A stretch of DNA of 64,000 nucleotides. Origin: Chlamydiota bacterium (lineage in GTDB: Bacteria > Auribacterota > Tritonobacteria > UBA1439). The notes beneath the pieces are model-generated. The model was not told where the DNA came from. It saw only the letters and a program-made list of their open reading frames with translations, and searched no databases. The stretch is taken from contig JAAYCL010000008.1 in NCBI GenBank assembly GCA_012729785.1, positions 1 to 64,000 of the forward strand, read 5' to 3'. The first letter of the stretch is position 1. Each line of letters begins with the position of its first letter. This document shows positions 16,315 through 25,557 of this stretch, piece after piece. The position numbers and the translations under genes were made by a program.

Positions 16315-16324
16315 CGCCGTCTTC

Positions 16325-16981
16325 CTACCTGTCTTCGCCGCCGCAGGCCCCTTCCCGCACGGCGCTGAAGCCCAACGACGGGAGATCCGCCCTGAGCAGC
16401 CCCCCCCGCCGGTCCACCCAGAGCTCCGCCTCGCCCGCGCCGGCGCCGACGATATATTTTCTCGCCGAAACGAACGTCCCCGACGCCTCCACCACCGCCT
16501 CGCCCGCCTCCCGCACCGTCCCCGCGGCGTTCGGGAGCGGGATCCGAACGGGACCGGATGATGCGCCCGTTCGCTCGATGCGGAGCTCGTCGTCCGAGAC
16601 CGTCCCTCGCAGGGAAACCGCCGACGCCCCCGCGCGCAAGATCAGGGAGAATCCCGAGAGCCCCCCCGGGTCCCGCACCACCGCCTCACCGTCGACAGAG
16701 ACCTGCTCCCGGAGGGCCGGGAGAACCACGCAGGCGCGAAGGATGAGGCGGTATGCGACCGCATTTCCGACGACGTCGGCGTCCGCGGACACCGTCGCCT
16801 CTCCCAGCGCCTGTTCGCCGCTCCGCAGCAGGTAGCGGGCGGGAGAGGAGGGCGCCCCGCGCACGAGGGCCAGGAACGAGGAATCGTCGTTCACCCGCCG
16901 GGCGGCGGTGTGCCTCTGGAAGACGAGGGACATCATCGCCGCCCAGAAGGCGAACGATGCGGCGAGGAGAAGGCGGCGCAT
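16325..16981 (-). CDS. Anchored or exported protein upstream of the ABC genes, unknown function
   Basis: 218 aa. N-terminal hydrophobic helix (LLLAASFAFWAAMMSLVF), then about 190 residues with beta-rich alternation (ARYLLRSGEQALGEATVSAD, EAELWVDRRGGLLRADLP). This is suggestive of a DUF3108/LolA-like half barrel, but no motif proves it. It ends 10 nt before the ATPase start, so it is probably the third component of the exporter, for example a lipid-binding periplasmic partner. Function inferred from context only. Confidence 0.55.
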   Translation of the reverse strand: MRRLLLAASFAFWAAMMSLVFQRHTAARRVNDDSSFLALVRGAPSSPARYLLRSGEQALGEATVSADADVVGNAVAYRLILRACVVLPALREQVSVDGEAVVRDPGGLSGFSLILRAGASAVSLRGTVSDDELRIERTGASSGPVRIPLPNAAGTVREAGEAVVEASGTFVSARKYIVGAGAGEAELWVDRRGGLLRADLPSLGFSAVREGACGGEDR

Positions 16982-17079
16982 GGAACGGTCGGAGGCCCCC
17001 GTACGTCACCCCGGGCGCCGCCCCCCCCCGCATCGTTGACGCCGGACGGGGAGGATCCGGGACCCCCGGCTCCCCTCCC

Positions 17080-18861
17080 TCAGGGGATGAGCAGTATCCA
17101 TCCGGCCGGGAGCGGGGCCGAGGGTTTCCACCCCTGGAGCGTGTTTTGGTTCACGTCATTGATGCTCTCCCACCTTCCGGGCGAACCGTAGAATCTCTGC
17201 GCGATCGAGCGGAGGGTATCGCCCTTCACGGTCCGGTAGCGGCGCGCCGGGGCGGGGGCGGACGTCCGCCGCGCGGGGGGCGCGGTCCGGCGCGGCGCAG
17301 GGGCGCGTTTCCCGACGCGGGCGGCGGTCCTCTGCGCCGGGGGGGCGGGCGGGGGCGGCGAGGGACGCACGGCGGCCGACGACGACGCGGATGCGCCCGG
17401 CGCGGCCGTCCGCGCGAGGATCGACTCCCGCTCCTTCCTGAAACGCTCCTCCATCTCGGCCTTCTCCCGCCTGAACTGCTCCCGGAGCCGCTCCATCGCG
17501 TCGGAGGTGTACTGCTCCGACTGGCCCGCGGAGGCGCGGGCCTTCTCGGCCTCGGCCTTCAGGTACGCGGTCTCCCTGCGCGCCTCGAGGAGTTCCTTCT
17601 GGAGGTCCGCCTTCTCGCGAACAGAGGCGCCCTGCAGCTCGGCGAATTTCCGCTCGTACGCCTCCTTCATCTCCGCCTTCAGGCGCTCCGCGTCGGCCCC
17701 GGCCTTCGAGGCGGCGGGAGGCGGCGGGGGGGCGGGGCTCTTCGCCGCCGCGCGGCGCGCGGCGACGAGCTCGCGCTGCAGCTCCGCCCGTTCCCTGTCG
17801 AACCCTGCGGCGACGTCCGCGATCTTCTTCTCGTAGACCTTCCTGAGCTCCTGCCGTTCGCGCTCGGCATCCGCCTTGACCTTGGAGAGGAGGAGCGGCG
17901 ACTCCGACGAGGCCTGGAGCCGGTACCATTGGAGCCGCTTCTCCGCGTTCTGCAGCCGGGAGACGAGCGCCTCCCGCTCCTTGGCCCCGGCGGCGACGCG
18001 CGCCTCCGTCTCCCGCAGCCTCTCCCGCGCCGCCTCAAGTTCCGCCGGCAGCGCCTCCTTCCCCGCGGACGGGGCGGCCTTCTCCGCCTCCTCGATCCGC
18101 AGATGCGCCTTCCTCAACGCATCGTCGCCCGACGCCTTCTGCGCCTTGAGGTGGGCGAGCTCCTCCCGGAGCGTCTCGAGCTCCCGTTCGAACCTCTCCT
18201 TCTCGCCGCGGTACCGCCGCCAGATATCCCGTTTCTCCGTTTCCCACCCGGCGGCGGTGGTCGCGGCCCCCTCCTCCGCCGAGGCGGCGTCGCGGGATGC
18301 GGCCAGCTCGCCGCGGACCTGGGTCAGCTCGCCCCGCAGCGCCTCGACCGTCTTCAGGTACGCCTCGTTCTCCGCGCGCATGATGGCGAGGTCCTCGCGG
18401 AGGCGCTCCTGCCCGGGGCGGGGCGGGGCGCCCCCCCCCTCGGACGCGGCCGACGGCGGCGCGGCGCCGTCCCCGGCGGAGGCGCTCCGCCCCTCCTCGA
18501 TGGCGCGTATCCAACGCCGCACCATCTCCGCCTTCGCCGAACGCGGCTCGATCGCGAGGAACGCCCGGTAGTGCTCCACCGCCTTCTCCTTGGCTCCCCG
18601 GTAGTCGTCGTGGATGATGCCGAGGTCGAGGTGGGCTTCGGCCAGTTTCGGGTTCATCTGGAGGGATCGCTCGTAGATGTCGATGGCCGCGTCGAAATCC
18701 CCCTCGCGGTACTTCTCCGCCGCGAGACGGTACTGGTAGAGCGCCCCGGCGCCGCCGGTCGCCCGACCCTCCTCGCTCTCGCCGCAGCCGGCGACGAGCG
18801 CGACGCAGAAGGCCGCCAGCGCCGCGGCTCGGACCAGCCCCGCCCCGTCGCCGCCGCTCAC
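17080..18861 (-). CDS. Lipoprotein with TPR, long coiled coil and C-terminal LysM
   Basis: 593 aa from GTG at 18861 (4-nt GTGA overlap with the upstream stop, GAGGGGGAA upstream). Signal peptide with lipobox LVAGC; then TPRs (YQYRLAAEKYREGDFDAAIDIYERSLQMNP, EAHLDLGIIHDD); then about 330 residues of charged coiled coil (LREDLAIMRAENEAYLKTVE to FRREKAEMEERFRKERES); a Pro/Ala/Arg linker; and a C-terminal LysM domain (YRTVKGDTLRSIAQRFYGSPGRWESINDVN). LysM binds peptidoglycan, so the protein could tether the outer membrane to the wall. It is coupled to the large TPR lipoprotein. Confidence 0.82.
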   Translation of the reverse strand: MSGGDGAGLVRAAALAAFCVALVAGCGESEEGRATGGAGALYQYRLAAEKYREGDFDAAIDIYERSLQMNPKLAEAHLDLGIIHDDYRGAKEKAVEHYRAFLAIEPRSAKAEMVRRWIRAIEEGRSASAGDGAAPPSAASEGGGAPPRPGQERLREDLAIMRAENEAYLKTVEALRGELTQVRGELAASRDAASAEEGAATTAAGWETEKRDIWRRYRGEKERFERELETLREELAHLKAQKASGDDALRKAHLRIEEAEKAAPSAGKEALPAELEAARERLRETEARVAAGAKEREALVSRLQNAEKRLQWYRLQASSESPLLLSKVKADAERERQELRKVYEKKIADVAAGFDRERAELQRELVAARRAAAKSPAPPPPPAASKAGADAERLKAEMKEAYERKFAELQGASVREKADLQKELLEARRETAYLKAEAEKARASAGQSEQYTSDAMERLREQFRREKAEMEERFRKERESILARTAAPGASASSSAAVRPSPPPPAPPAQRTAARVGKRAPAPRRTAPPARRTSAPAPARRYRTVKGDTLRSIAQRFYGSPGRWESINDVNQNTLQGWKPSAPLPAGWILLIP

Positions 18862-21029
18862 GTCTTCCCCCTCAGCCACGCGCGGACCTGCGGGGCGAAG
18901 GCGCCCTGCGGGTCGAGGCGGAGGTACTGGGTGTAATGGTAGACCGCCTTCTGCCGGTCCCGCACCCCCTCCGCGTAGATCGACCCGAGGCCGAGGTGCG
19001 CGTGGGCGTAGTTCGGGTCGATCTCGAGCGCCTTCTGGAACGAAACGATGGCCTTCCCGTACCAGCGCTTCTGTTTGTAGATGGCCGCGAGGTTGCTGTA
19101 CGCCTTGAGATAGTCGGGCTTCAGCTGGATGGCCTTGCGGTACTCGGCGACCGCTTCCTCGTACATCCGCAGCCGGTCGTAGCTGTAGGCAAGGTTGAAA
19201 TGCGCGTGGGCATTGTCGGGGCCGAGCTCGATCGCCTTGCGGTAGGCGTCGATCGCCTCGCGAAATCTGCCCTGGCGCTGGAGAAGGACGCCGAGGTTGT
19301 ACTGGTCGGGGACGCTCGACGGTTTCCGCATGAGCGTGCGCTTCACCTCGGCGACCTGATCCCTGTCGCGGTCGGCCTTCTTCACCTTCTTCTCGATCTC
19401 CTTCACGTCGGCCGATTTGGGCTTCGTGTCGAGGTACCGCCGGTAGTAGGCAACCGCCTTCGCCGAATCCCCCTTGAAGGTCTCGTGTATCCGGGCGATC
19501 TCCTTCACCGCCGCGCCGCCCTCGTCGCCCCCCTCCGCCGCGATCTTCTCGAGCTCCGCGACGGCGGCGTCATAGTTCCCCATCCCCTCGTGCGCCTCGG
19601 CGAGCTTCCTGCGGAGGCGCGTCCTCTTCGGATCGAACCCGAGCGCCTTCGCGAGGTCCTTCTCCGCGGCCGGGAACCTGCTCTCCTTCAGGGCGACGTC
19701 CGCGCGCGCTTCGCACATATCCGCCATGTCCCGGGTCAGATCGAGCGCCGGCTGCAGCCGCTTCGCGTCCCCGAATGCGCGGGCGGCCTCCTCGTGCCGC
19801 CCCTGCGCGAGGAGCCAGCGGGCGTTGAGCAACGCCATCTCGGCGAGCGTGGCGTCGCTGACCGCCGCGGGATCGAGCGCCTTGGCGGCCGCGGCCTCGT
19901 CCGTCGCGCGCGCGAACTTCCCGCTCCCCGCGTACGCACGCGCGAGCGCGCTGTGCAGGACGGCGTCGTTGGGGGCGAGCTCGAGCGCCTTGAGGAACCT
20001 GTCCTCCGCGTCGGCGAACTCGCCGCGTTTCAGGTGGGCGTCGCCGAGCGCGGCGTAGATGCCGGAGAGATCCTTGGCGTAGGCGAAGTCCGGCTGGCGG
20101 GCCTTCAGCCATTCGTACTCCTTCTCGGCGCCCTGCAGATCCCCGGAACGCAGGTACGCCTCCGCGAGCAGGTCGTGCACCCGCTCGTCGTCGGGCGAGG
20201 CGTCGCGCCTCCCGGAGAGGAGCTCGATCGCCTTCGCCCACTGCCCCTCCTTGATGAGACGCTCCGCCTCGGCGACGGCGCCGGAGTCGTCCGCGGGCGG
20301 CGGCGTCCCCGACGTCTTCTGCCGGAGCCGCTCCACCGCCGCCATCGCATCCGCCGCGTCGGGGGCATTGATATGCGCGTCGAGGTACGCCTGGTAGTGC
20401 CGGAGCGCGTCCCCCGGCCGTTCCAGCTCCGTCTCGCAGATCCGCGCGGCGGCGAGCTGCGCGCGCCCCGCCCCCGCCCCGCCCTTGGCGGCGATCCTCT
20501 CGTACAGCTCGACCGCCCGGGCGTGGTCGCCCTGCTCCTCGAAGGCGCGCGCCGCCTGCTCCTGTTCCTCCGGAGACTCCTCGATCGCCGTCCTGACCTC
20601 CGGCCGCTCCAGCAGCCCCTGCACGATCCTGGCCACCGCCTCCGCGCGGGGCCCTCCGGGCGAGAGGTCGAGGTAGCGCCGGTAGGCGATCACGGCGTCG
20701 GCGGGCCGCTCCAGGTGCGACTGGTAGAGGATCCCGAGGTTGTAGTGGCCGGTGGCGAGCGACGGGTCGAGCTCCACGGCGCGCCTGAACTGGTCGGCGG
20801 CCTTGTCGTAGAGCCCCACCTTGCCGTAGCAGACGCCGAGCTGGTTGTACGCCTTGCTGAAACGCGGGTTCACCCGCAGCGCCGTCTGGAGCTCGGCGAT
20901 CGCCTGCTCGTAGTTGCCGCTCTCCTTGTAGCGGAGCGCGAGCTCGTAGTGGCGCGCATCCCTCTGCCCGCAGCCGGTGAGGGCGGCGGCGAGGACGCAC
21001 GGGACGATGAGGCGAACGACCCGGTTCAT
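18858..21029 (-). CDS. Large TPR lipoprotein
   Basis: 723 aa from the ATG at 21029 (GGAG upstream). Signal peptide with lipobox AALTGC. Roughly 15 TPR units span the protein, e.g. YELALRYKESGNYEQAIAEL, GYLYDKAADQFRRAVELDP-like repeats, DAHLKRGEFADAEDRFLKALELAPND and the final consensus-like set (AHAHFNLAYSYDRLRMYEEA, AYSNLAAIYKQKRWYGKAIVSFQ, YAHAHLGLGSIYAEG). Likely an outer-membrane assembly scaffold. It is translationally coupled to the LysM lipoprotein. Confidence 0.8.
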   Translation of the reverse strand: MNRVVRLIVPCVLAAALTGCGQRDARHYELALRYKESGNYEQAIAELQTALRVNPRFSKAYNQLGVCYGKVGLYDKAADQFRRAVELDPSLATGHYNLGILYQSHLERPADAVIAYRRYLDLSPGGPRAEAVARIVQGLLERPEVRTAIEESPEEQEQAARAFEEQGDHARAVELYERIAAKGGAGAGRAQLAAARICETELERPGDALRHYQAYLDAHINAPDAADAMAAVERLRQKTSGTPPPADDSGAVAEAERLIKEGQWAKAIELLSGRRDASPDDERVHDLLAEAYLRSGDLQGAEKEYEWLKARQPDFAYAKDLSGIYAALGDAHLKRGEFADAEDRFLKALELAPNDAVLHSALARAYAGSGKFARATDEAAAAKALDPAAVSDATLAEMALLNARWLLAQGRHEEAARAFGDAKRLQPALDLTRDMADMCEARADVALKESRFPAAEKDLAKALGFDPKRTRLRRKLAEAHEGMGNYDAAVAELEKIAAEGGDEGGAAVKEIARIHETFKGDSAKAVAYYRRYLDTKPKSADVKEIEKKVKKADRDRDQVAEVKRTLMRKPSSVPDQYNLGVLLQRQGRFREAIDAYRKAIELGPDNAHAHFNLAYSYDRLRMYEEAVAEYRKAIQLKPDYLKAYSNLAAIYKQKRWYGKAIVSFQKALEIDPNYAHAHLGLGSIYAEGVRDRQKAVYHYTQYLRLDPQGAFAPQVRAWLRGKT

Positions 21030-21064
21030 CAGATCTCCGAAAATCGGCTGCGGGCACCGGTTCG

Positions 21065-21110
21065 GTCCCCGCAAAGGGATAGTGTACACTCTTCCGCGGG
21101 GCGCGGGCAA
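21065..21110 (-). promoter_or_regulatory. Candidate promoter for the TPR-LysM lipoprotein operon
   Basis: Read on the minus strand: TTGCCC, an 18-nt GC-rich spacer, then TACACT about 55 nt upstream of the ATG at 21029. The -10 is good and the -35 partial (TTG only). The remaining 21111-21278 region holds nothing further that I recognise. Confidence 0.4.
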
Positions 21111-21278
21111 TGAAATACGGGCCATCGGTTCGCCGCGGGGGAGACGGGGAAGGCGCGGCGCCGCCGGCAGGTCCGGGTTCACCCGGCGCATGCGCCGTAC
21201 GGGCGCGCCGATGGGGATGCCGGCTTCCCGGGGCGCGCCGGTTCCCTTTTCAGGCGCGGTCCGGGATCGTCGCGGGCG

Positions 21279-23873
21279 TCAAGGCTTCCTGCGGAAGGAG
21301 AACGCGCCCTTCCCGTCGACGTCGACCTCGACGGCGTCGCCCTCGCGGAACCCCCCCTCGAGCAGGGCGAGGGCGAGCGGGTCCTGGAGGGAACGCTGGA
21401 TGACCCGCTTGAGCGGGCGCGCCCCGTAGTCGGGGTCGTAGCCGAGGCGGGCGATTTCGCGCCGGGCGGCCGGGCTGATCGTGAGGGCGATGCGCCGCTC
21501 CTGGAGGCGCGCGGCAAGGAGGCCGATCTGGATATCGACGATCCGGGCGATCTCCTTCTCGCCGAGGGAGCGGAAGACGACGATCTCGTCCACGCGGTTG
21601 AGGAACTCCGGGCGGAACTGCTCCTTGAGCGCCGCGATGATCCGCTCGCGGACCGCCGCCTCGCCCGCGCCGGCCGACTCCTGGAGCATCCGGGAGCCGA
21701 CGTTGGAGGTCATGATGAGCACGGCGTTCTTGAAATCGACCGTCCGCCCGTGCCCGTCGGTCAGGCGCCCGTCGTCCATGACCTGGAGGAGGACGTTGAA
21801 GACGTCCGGGTGCGCCTTCTCGATCTCGTCGAGGAGGAGGACGGTGTACGGGCGGCGGCGCACCTTCTCGGTGAGCTGCCCCCCCTCCTCGAAGCCGACG
21901 TAGCCCGGCGGGGCGCCGATGAGCCGGGCGACCGAGTGCTTCTCCATGTACTCCGACATGTCGATCCGGACCATCGCGCTCTCGCTGTCGAAGAGGAACT
22001 CCGCGAGGGCGCGGGCGAGCTCCGTCTTCCCGACGCCGGTGGGGCCGACGAAGATGAACGAGCCGATGGGCCGGTGCGGGTCCCCGAGACCCGCGCGCGC
22101 CCGGCGGACCGCGTTCGAGATTGCGGCGATCGCCTCGTCCTGCCCGACGACCCGTTCCCGGAGCCGCTCCTCCATCCGGACGAGCTTCTCCTTCTCCCCC
22201 TCGACCAGGCGGGAGACCGGGATGCCGGTCCACGAGGAGACCACCTCGGCGATATCCTCCTCGTCGACCTCCTCCTTCAGCATCTTCCGTTCCTTCTGGA
22301 TCTCGGCGAGACGGCGGTTCGCCTCGTCGAGCCCCTTCTGCAGCCCCGCGAGGACGCCGTAGCGGTACTCGGCGGCCTTGGCGAGATCGCCCTCGCGCTC
22401 CGCGATCCCCTCGCGCGCCTTGGCGTCCTCGATCCCGCGTGTCGCCTCGCGGATCCGGGCGATCGCGGCCTTCTCCGCCTCCCAGTGCGCCCGCATCCCG
22501 TCGCGCGACTCCTTCTCCTCGGCGAGCTGGCGCTCGATCTTCTTCTGGCGCTCGCGAGACGCCCTGTCCTTCTCCTTGCCGAGCGCCTGCCGCTCGATCT
22601 CGAGCTGCATGATGCGCCGCTCGACCTCGTCGAGTTCCGTGGGGCGGCTGTCGATCTCCATCTTCAGGCGCGACGCCGCCTCGTCCACGAGGTCGATCGC
22701 CTTGTCCGGGAGGAACCGGTCGGCGATGTAGCGGTGCGAGAGCGTCGCCGCGGCGACGAGCGCCCCGTCCCGTATCCGGACGCCGTGGTGCACCTCGTAG
22801 CGGTGCTTCAGACCGCGCAGGATGGCGATGGTGTCCTCGACCGACGGCTCCCCGGTGAAGACCGGCTGGAAACGGCGCTCCAGCGCGGCGTCCTTCTCGA
22901 TATGCTTCCGGTACTCGTCGAGCGTGGTCGCGCCGACGCAGCGGAGTTCGCCGCGGGCGAGCATCGGTTTGAGCAGGTTCGAGGCGTCGACCGCCCCCTC
23001 GGCCGAGCCCGCGCCGACGAGCGTGTGCAGCTCGTCGATGAAGAGGATGATCTCGCCCGCCGCGGAGCCGATCTCCTTGAGGAGCGCCTTCATCCGCTCC
23101 TCGAACTCGCCCCGGAACTTCGCCCCGGCGATGAGCGCCCCGAGGTCGAGGGCGAGCAGGCGCTTGTTCTTGAGCCCCTCGGGGACGTCGCCCGAGGCGA
23201 TCCGCTGGGCGAGCCCCTCGGCGATGGCGGTCTTGCCGACGCCGGGCTCGCCGATGAGGACCGGGTTGTTCTTGGTCCTGCGGGAGAGCACCTGCATCAC
23301 CCGCCGTATCTCGTCGTCCCTCCCGATCACCGGGTCGAGCTTGTCGCGGCGGGCGAGCGCGGTGAGGTCGCGCGTGAACCGCTCGAGGGCGCGGTACTTG
23401 CCCTCGGGGCTCTGATCGGTGACCCGGTGACTCCCGCGGATCTTGACGAGCGCCTTGAGGAGGCGGTCGCGGTCGAGCCCGAGCCGATGCAGGATCTCCG
23501 CCGTCTCGCCCGCCCCGTTCGCCGTCAACGCCAGGAGGAGATGCTCGACGCTGACGTAGTCGTCCTGGAGCGCGGCGGCCTCGCGGGACGCCTCCTCCAA
23601 AACGAACCGGAGCTCCCTGCCGGGCGAGGGCGGCGCGGCCATGGCGCCGTGGACGCGGGGGGTCTTCTCGATGCTCCGCCGGAGCTCCTGTTCGACCGCG
23701 CCCGGCTGCACCCCCGCCTGCGCCAGGAGCGGCGGGGTCACCCCGTCGGCCTGGGCGAGCATGGCGAGGAGGAGGTGCCCCGGGGAGAGCTCCTGCTGGT
23801 TCTCCTCCCCGGCGATGCGCTGCGCCTCGGCGAGCGCCTCCTGGGACTTGAGCGTCAGCGTGTCGTGCCGCAT
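21279..23873 (-). CDS. clpB: ClpB disaggregase (AAA+ chaperone)
   Basis: 864 aa, normal for ClpB. Hexameric ATPase that extracts proteins from aggregates with DnaK. Domains: double Clp N-domain (residues 1-150), AAA1 with Walker A GEPGVGKT and Walker [11 protein letters not shown], long middle coiled coil (about 400-530; [23 protein letters not shown] follows), AAA2 with Walker [10 protein letters not shown] and Walker [14 protein letters not shown], and C-terminal domain. The ATG at 23873 begins [18 protein letters not shown], matching the family start. No CIRCE element was seen upstream. Confidence 0.97.
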   Translation of the reverse strand: MRHDTLTLKSQEALAEAQRIAGEENQQELSPGHLLLAMLAQADGVTPPLLAQAGVQPGAVEQELRRSIEKTPRVHGAMAAPPSPGRELRFVLEEASREAAALQDDYVSVEHLLLALTANGAGETAEILHRLGLDRDRLLKALVKIRGSHRVTDQSPEGKYRALERFTRDLTALARRDKLDPVIGRDDEIRRVMQVLSRRTKNNPVLIGEPGVGKTAIAEGLAQRIASGDVPEGLKNKRLLALDLGALIAGAKFRGEFEERMKALLKEIGSAAGEIILFIDELHTLVGAGSAEGAVDASNLLKPMLARGELRCVGATTLDEYRKHIEKDAALERRFQPVFTGEPSVEDTIAILRGLKHRYEVHHGVRIRDGALVAAATLSHRYIADRFLPDKAIDLVDEAASRLKMEIDSRPTELDEVERRIMQLEIERQALGKEKDRASRERQKKIERQLAEEKESRDGMRAHWEAEKAAIARIREATRGIEDAKAREGIAEREGDLAKAAEYRYGVLAGLQKGLDEANRRLAEIQKERKMLKEEVDEEDIAEVVSSWTGIPVSRLVEGEKEKLVRMEERLRERVVGQDEAIAAISNAVRRARAGLGDPHRPIGSFIFVGPTGVGKTELARALAEFLFDSESAMVRIDMSEYMEKHSVARLIGAPPGYVGFEEGGQLTEKVRRRPYTVLLLDEIEKAHPDVFNVLLQVMDDGRLTDGHGRTVDFKNAVLIMTSNVGSRMLQESAGAGEAAVRERIIAALKEQFRPEFLNRVDEIVVFRSLGEKEIARIVDIQIGLLAARLQERRIALTISPAARREIARLGYDPDYGARPLKRVIQRSLQDPLALALLEGGFREGDAVEVDVDGKGAFSFRRKP

Positions 23874-23933
23874 GGGGATATCAGCGCCTCCGCGAAACGG
23901 ACGGGATGCGATCCTTCCGCCGCCGATGCCGGG

Positions 23934-23967
23934 GATCTTCACGGATCGGCGAAGATCCGCCGATCCG
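23934..23967. other. Nested GGATC-rich palindromes between the receiver gene and clpB
   Basis: CGGATCGGC (23942-23950) pairs with GCCGATCCG (23959-23967), and a competing pair GGATCTTC/GAAGATCC overlaps the same bases. There is no T tract on either side, so this is not a standard intrinsic terminator. Similar GGATC-type palindromes occur in other gaps in the window. Confidence 0.55.
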
Positions 23968-23976
23968 CGGCGCCCC

Positions 23977-24393
23977 CTACCTCCTCGGCTTCCTGCCGCC
24001 CCCGGCCTTTTTCAGGAGGACGGACTCGATCGTCGCGACGAGCCCCTCCTCGGTGAACGGCTTGGTCACGTAGGCGTCCGCGCCGAGCTTGAGCCCCTTC
24101 TCGATGTCGACCTTCTTGTCGAGCGCCGAGATGATGACCACCGGGATCTCCCGCGTCGCCGGGTTCTTCTTGAAGACGTCGCAGTACCAGTAGCCGGAGA
24201 AGAACGGCATCATGATGTCGAGGATGATCATCCGCGTGGGAGAGGAGAGCACCTTGGGGATCGCCTCGACGCCGTCGGACGCCGTCACCGCGTCGTAGCC
24301 GTGCCGTTCGACGATCTTGGCGATCATCTCCGCGACGTGGGCGTCGTCCTCGATCACCAGGATCCTGCCCTTCCTCGCGACGGAGGGGCTCAT
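23977..24393 (-). CDS. Single-domain response regulator (receiver only)
   Basis: 138 aa. Receiver fold with acidic pair D16/D17 (VIEDD), phosphoacceptor D59 (IILDIMMP), S89 (VIISA) and K111 (YVTKPF). No output domain, so it acts by protein contact or as a phosphorelay intermediate (CheY/Spo0F-like). Its ATG overlaps the upstream stop by 4 nt; the histidine kinase is not in the window. Confidence 0.9.
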   Translation of the reverse strand: MSPSVARKGRILVIEDDAHVAEMIAKIVERHGYDAVTASDGVEAIPKVLSSPTRMIILDIMMPFFSGYWYCDVFKKNPATREIPVVIISALDKKVDIEKGLKLGADAYVTKPFTEEGLVATIESVLLKKAGGGRKPRR

Positions 24394-25298
24394 CGGAGGG
24401 CGGTCTCCTCCTCGCGAAGGCCTCCCCTCTCCTCCTCCGGGAGATCGTCGGGAGGCGGGGGCTCCTCCTCGGGGAGCTCGAGGAGGAAGAGCGCCGCGTC
24501 CTCCATCTTCACCTTCTCGGCGGGCGGTTCGATCAAGAAGATCGGCACCAGCACCTCGAGCGAGAGGTTCAGGCACGCATAGACCGAGAGGCGCTTCCCC
24601 AACTTCCCGCGGTCGTCGATCACGTCGAGGCAGCGGGCGCCGTCCGCGGCGCCGGCGGCGATGAAGAGGTGCTTGTACTCCTCCCCCCGCTCGAGGAACG
24701 CGGCGGTCTGCTCGATACCCGCGCCGATGAGGCGCTCGCTGCCGCGGGCCGGGGCGAGCTCGGTCTTGCGGCTCCCGACGGCCATCTTGAGCAGCAGCCC
24801 CTTGGCGTGCGGCACCGCCCCGGTCCGCCGCGTCTCGAGCACGCTGCCGACCGTGAGCGGGGGGGCCTTCTTCGCCAGATCCCGGAGGAACGCCGCCACC
24901 TCCTTCTGCGACGAGAGGAAGACGATGCCCGCGACCTTGTACGGCCCCTCGGGGGTGTTCCTCCCGTAGATGTGCCCGGTGAGTTTCAGGGTGCTGCCGC
25001 TCTGCCGGAGATCGCGGAAGATGTGTTCCGGTTTCAGCTTGATCCACTTGCTGTCGCCGCCGAAGAGCGGGACGAAGGGGATGATCAGGTCCGCCTTGTC
25101 CCCCTCGGCGCCGAAGGTGACGGTGAGCTTCTCGGTGAGCGGGGCGGGGCGGGCGGGCGTGCTCCTGCCGCCGAGGAACGCCTCGATCTTCTCGAAGCCG
25201 AAGAAGAGGAGCGCCCCCGCGCTGTAGAAGGCGTAGAGGAACGGCTTCCGCGCCCAGCGGTACCACTCGACCGCCGGCCTCTTCTTCCGCGCACTCAT
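24390..25298 (-). CDS. Conserved-looking membrane-anchored protein, unknown
   Basis: 302 aa. Basic N-terminus, then one possible membrane helix (FLYAFYSAGALLFFGF, residues 19-34). The following about 230 residues are mixed alpha/beta (KLTVTFGAEGDKADLIIPFVP, GPYKVAGIVFLSSQKEVAAFL, EEYKHLFIAAGAADGARCLDVID) and the C-terminus is Glu/Pro-rich. No family recognised. It is coupled to the receiver protein downstream; a 68-aa protein gene lies 25 nt upstream. Possibly it supplies or senses the input for that regulator; this is inference from position. Confidence 0.6.
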   Translation of the reverse strand: MSARKKRPAVEWYRWARKPFLYAFYSAGALLFFGFEKIEAFLGGRSTPARPAPLTEKLTVTFGAEGDKADLIIPFVPLFGGDSKWIKLKPEHIFRDLRQSGSTLKLTGHIYGRNTPEGPYKVAGIVFLSSQKEVAAFLRDLAKKAPPLTVGSVLETRRTGAVPHAKGLLLKMAVGSRKTELAPARGSERLIGAGIEQTAAFLERGEEYKHLFIAAGAADGARCLDVIDDRGKLGKRLSVYACLNLSLEVLVPIFLIEPPAEKVKMEDAALFLLELPEEEPPPPDDLPEEERGGLREEETALR

Positions 25299-25323
25299 CG
25301 TTCGCCCCCCGCCGGAACCGCCG

Positions 25324-25527
25324 CTAGTCGTTGACGACGCTGAACCCGAAGTAGTGCACCGTGAGGTCCCGGCTGTCGCTGAACGCGGCGGCGAGCCGTT
25401 TCTGGAGGTAGTCGAGCACCTCCTTACGCCGCCGCTGTACGTCGAAGTCGCGCGTGCGCTCGTCCACGCCCTCCAGCGGAAGGTCCGCCTTGAAACTCAC
25501 CTCGGAGTAGATCCGCAACATCGCCAT
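25324..25527 (-). CDS. Small conserved-looking protein, unknown
   Basis: 67 aa from the ATG at 25527, preceded by GGAGGGG; a GTG one codon earlier is also possible. Sequence MAMLRIYSEVSFKADLP, then a helical basic middle (VQRRRKEVLDYLQKRLAAAF) and a hydrophobic end (LTVHYFGFSVVND). No signal peptide. Same strand and close spacing to the 302-aa gene. Confidence 0.55.
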   Translation of the reverse strand: MAMLRIYSEVSFKADLPLEGVDERTRDFDVQRRRKEVLDYLQKRLAAAFSDSRDLTVHYFGFSVVND

Positions 25528-25557
25528 CACGCCCCTCCTCTCCCCCTCTCGCGCCGC

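Noticed and set aside
23874-23976. CIRCE or HrcA-type operator before clpB
   Set aside because: The inverted repeat there is GGATC-based and does not match TTAGCACTC-N9-GAGTGCTAA.
21750-24056. Plus-strand 768-codon frame opposite clpB
   Set aside because: No recognisable protein; complement of a strongly conserved gene.
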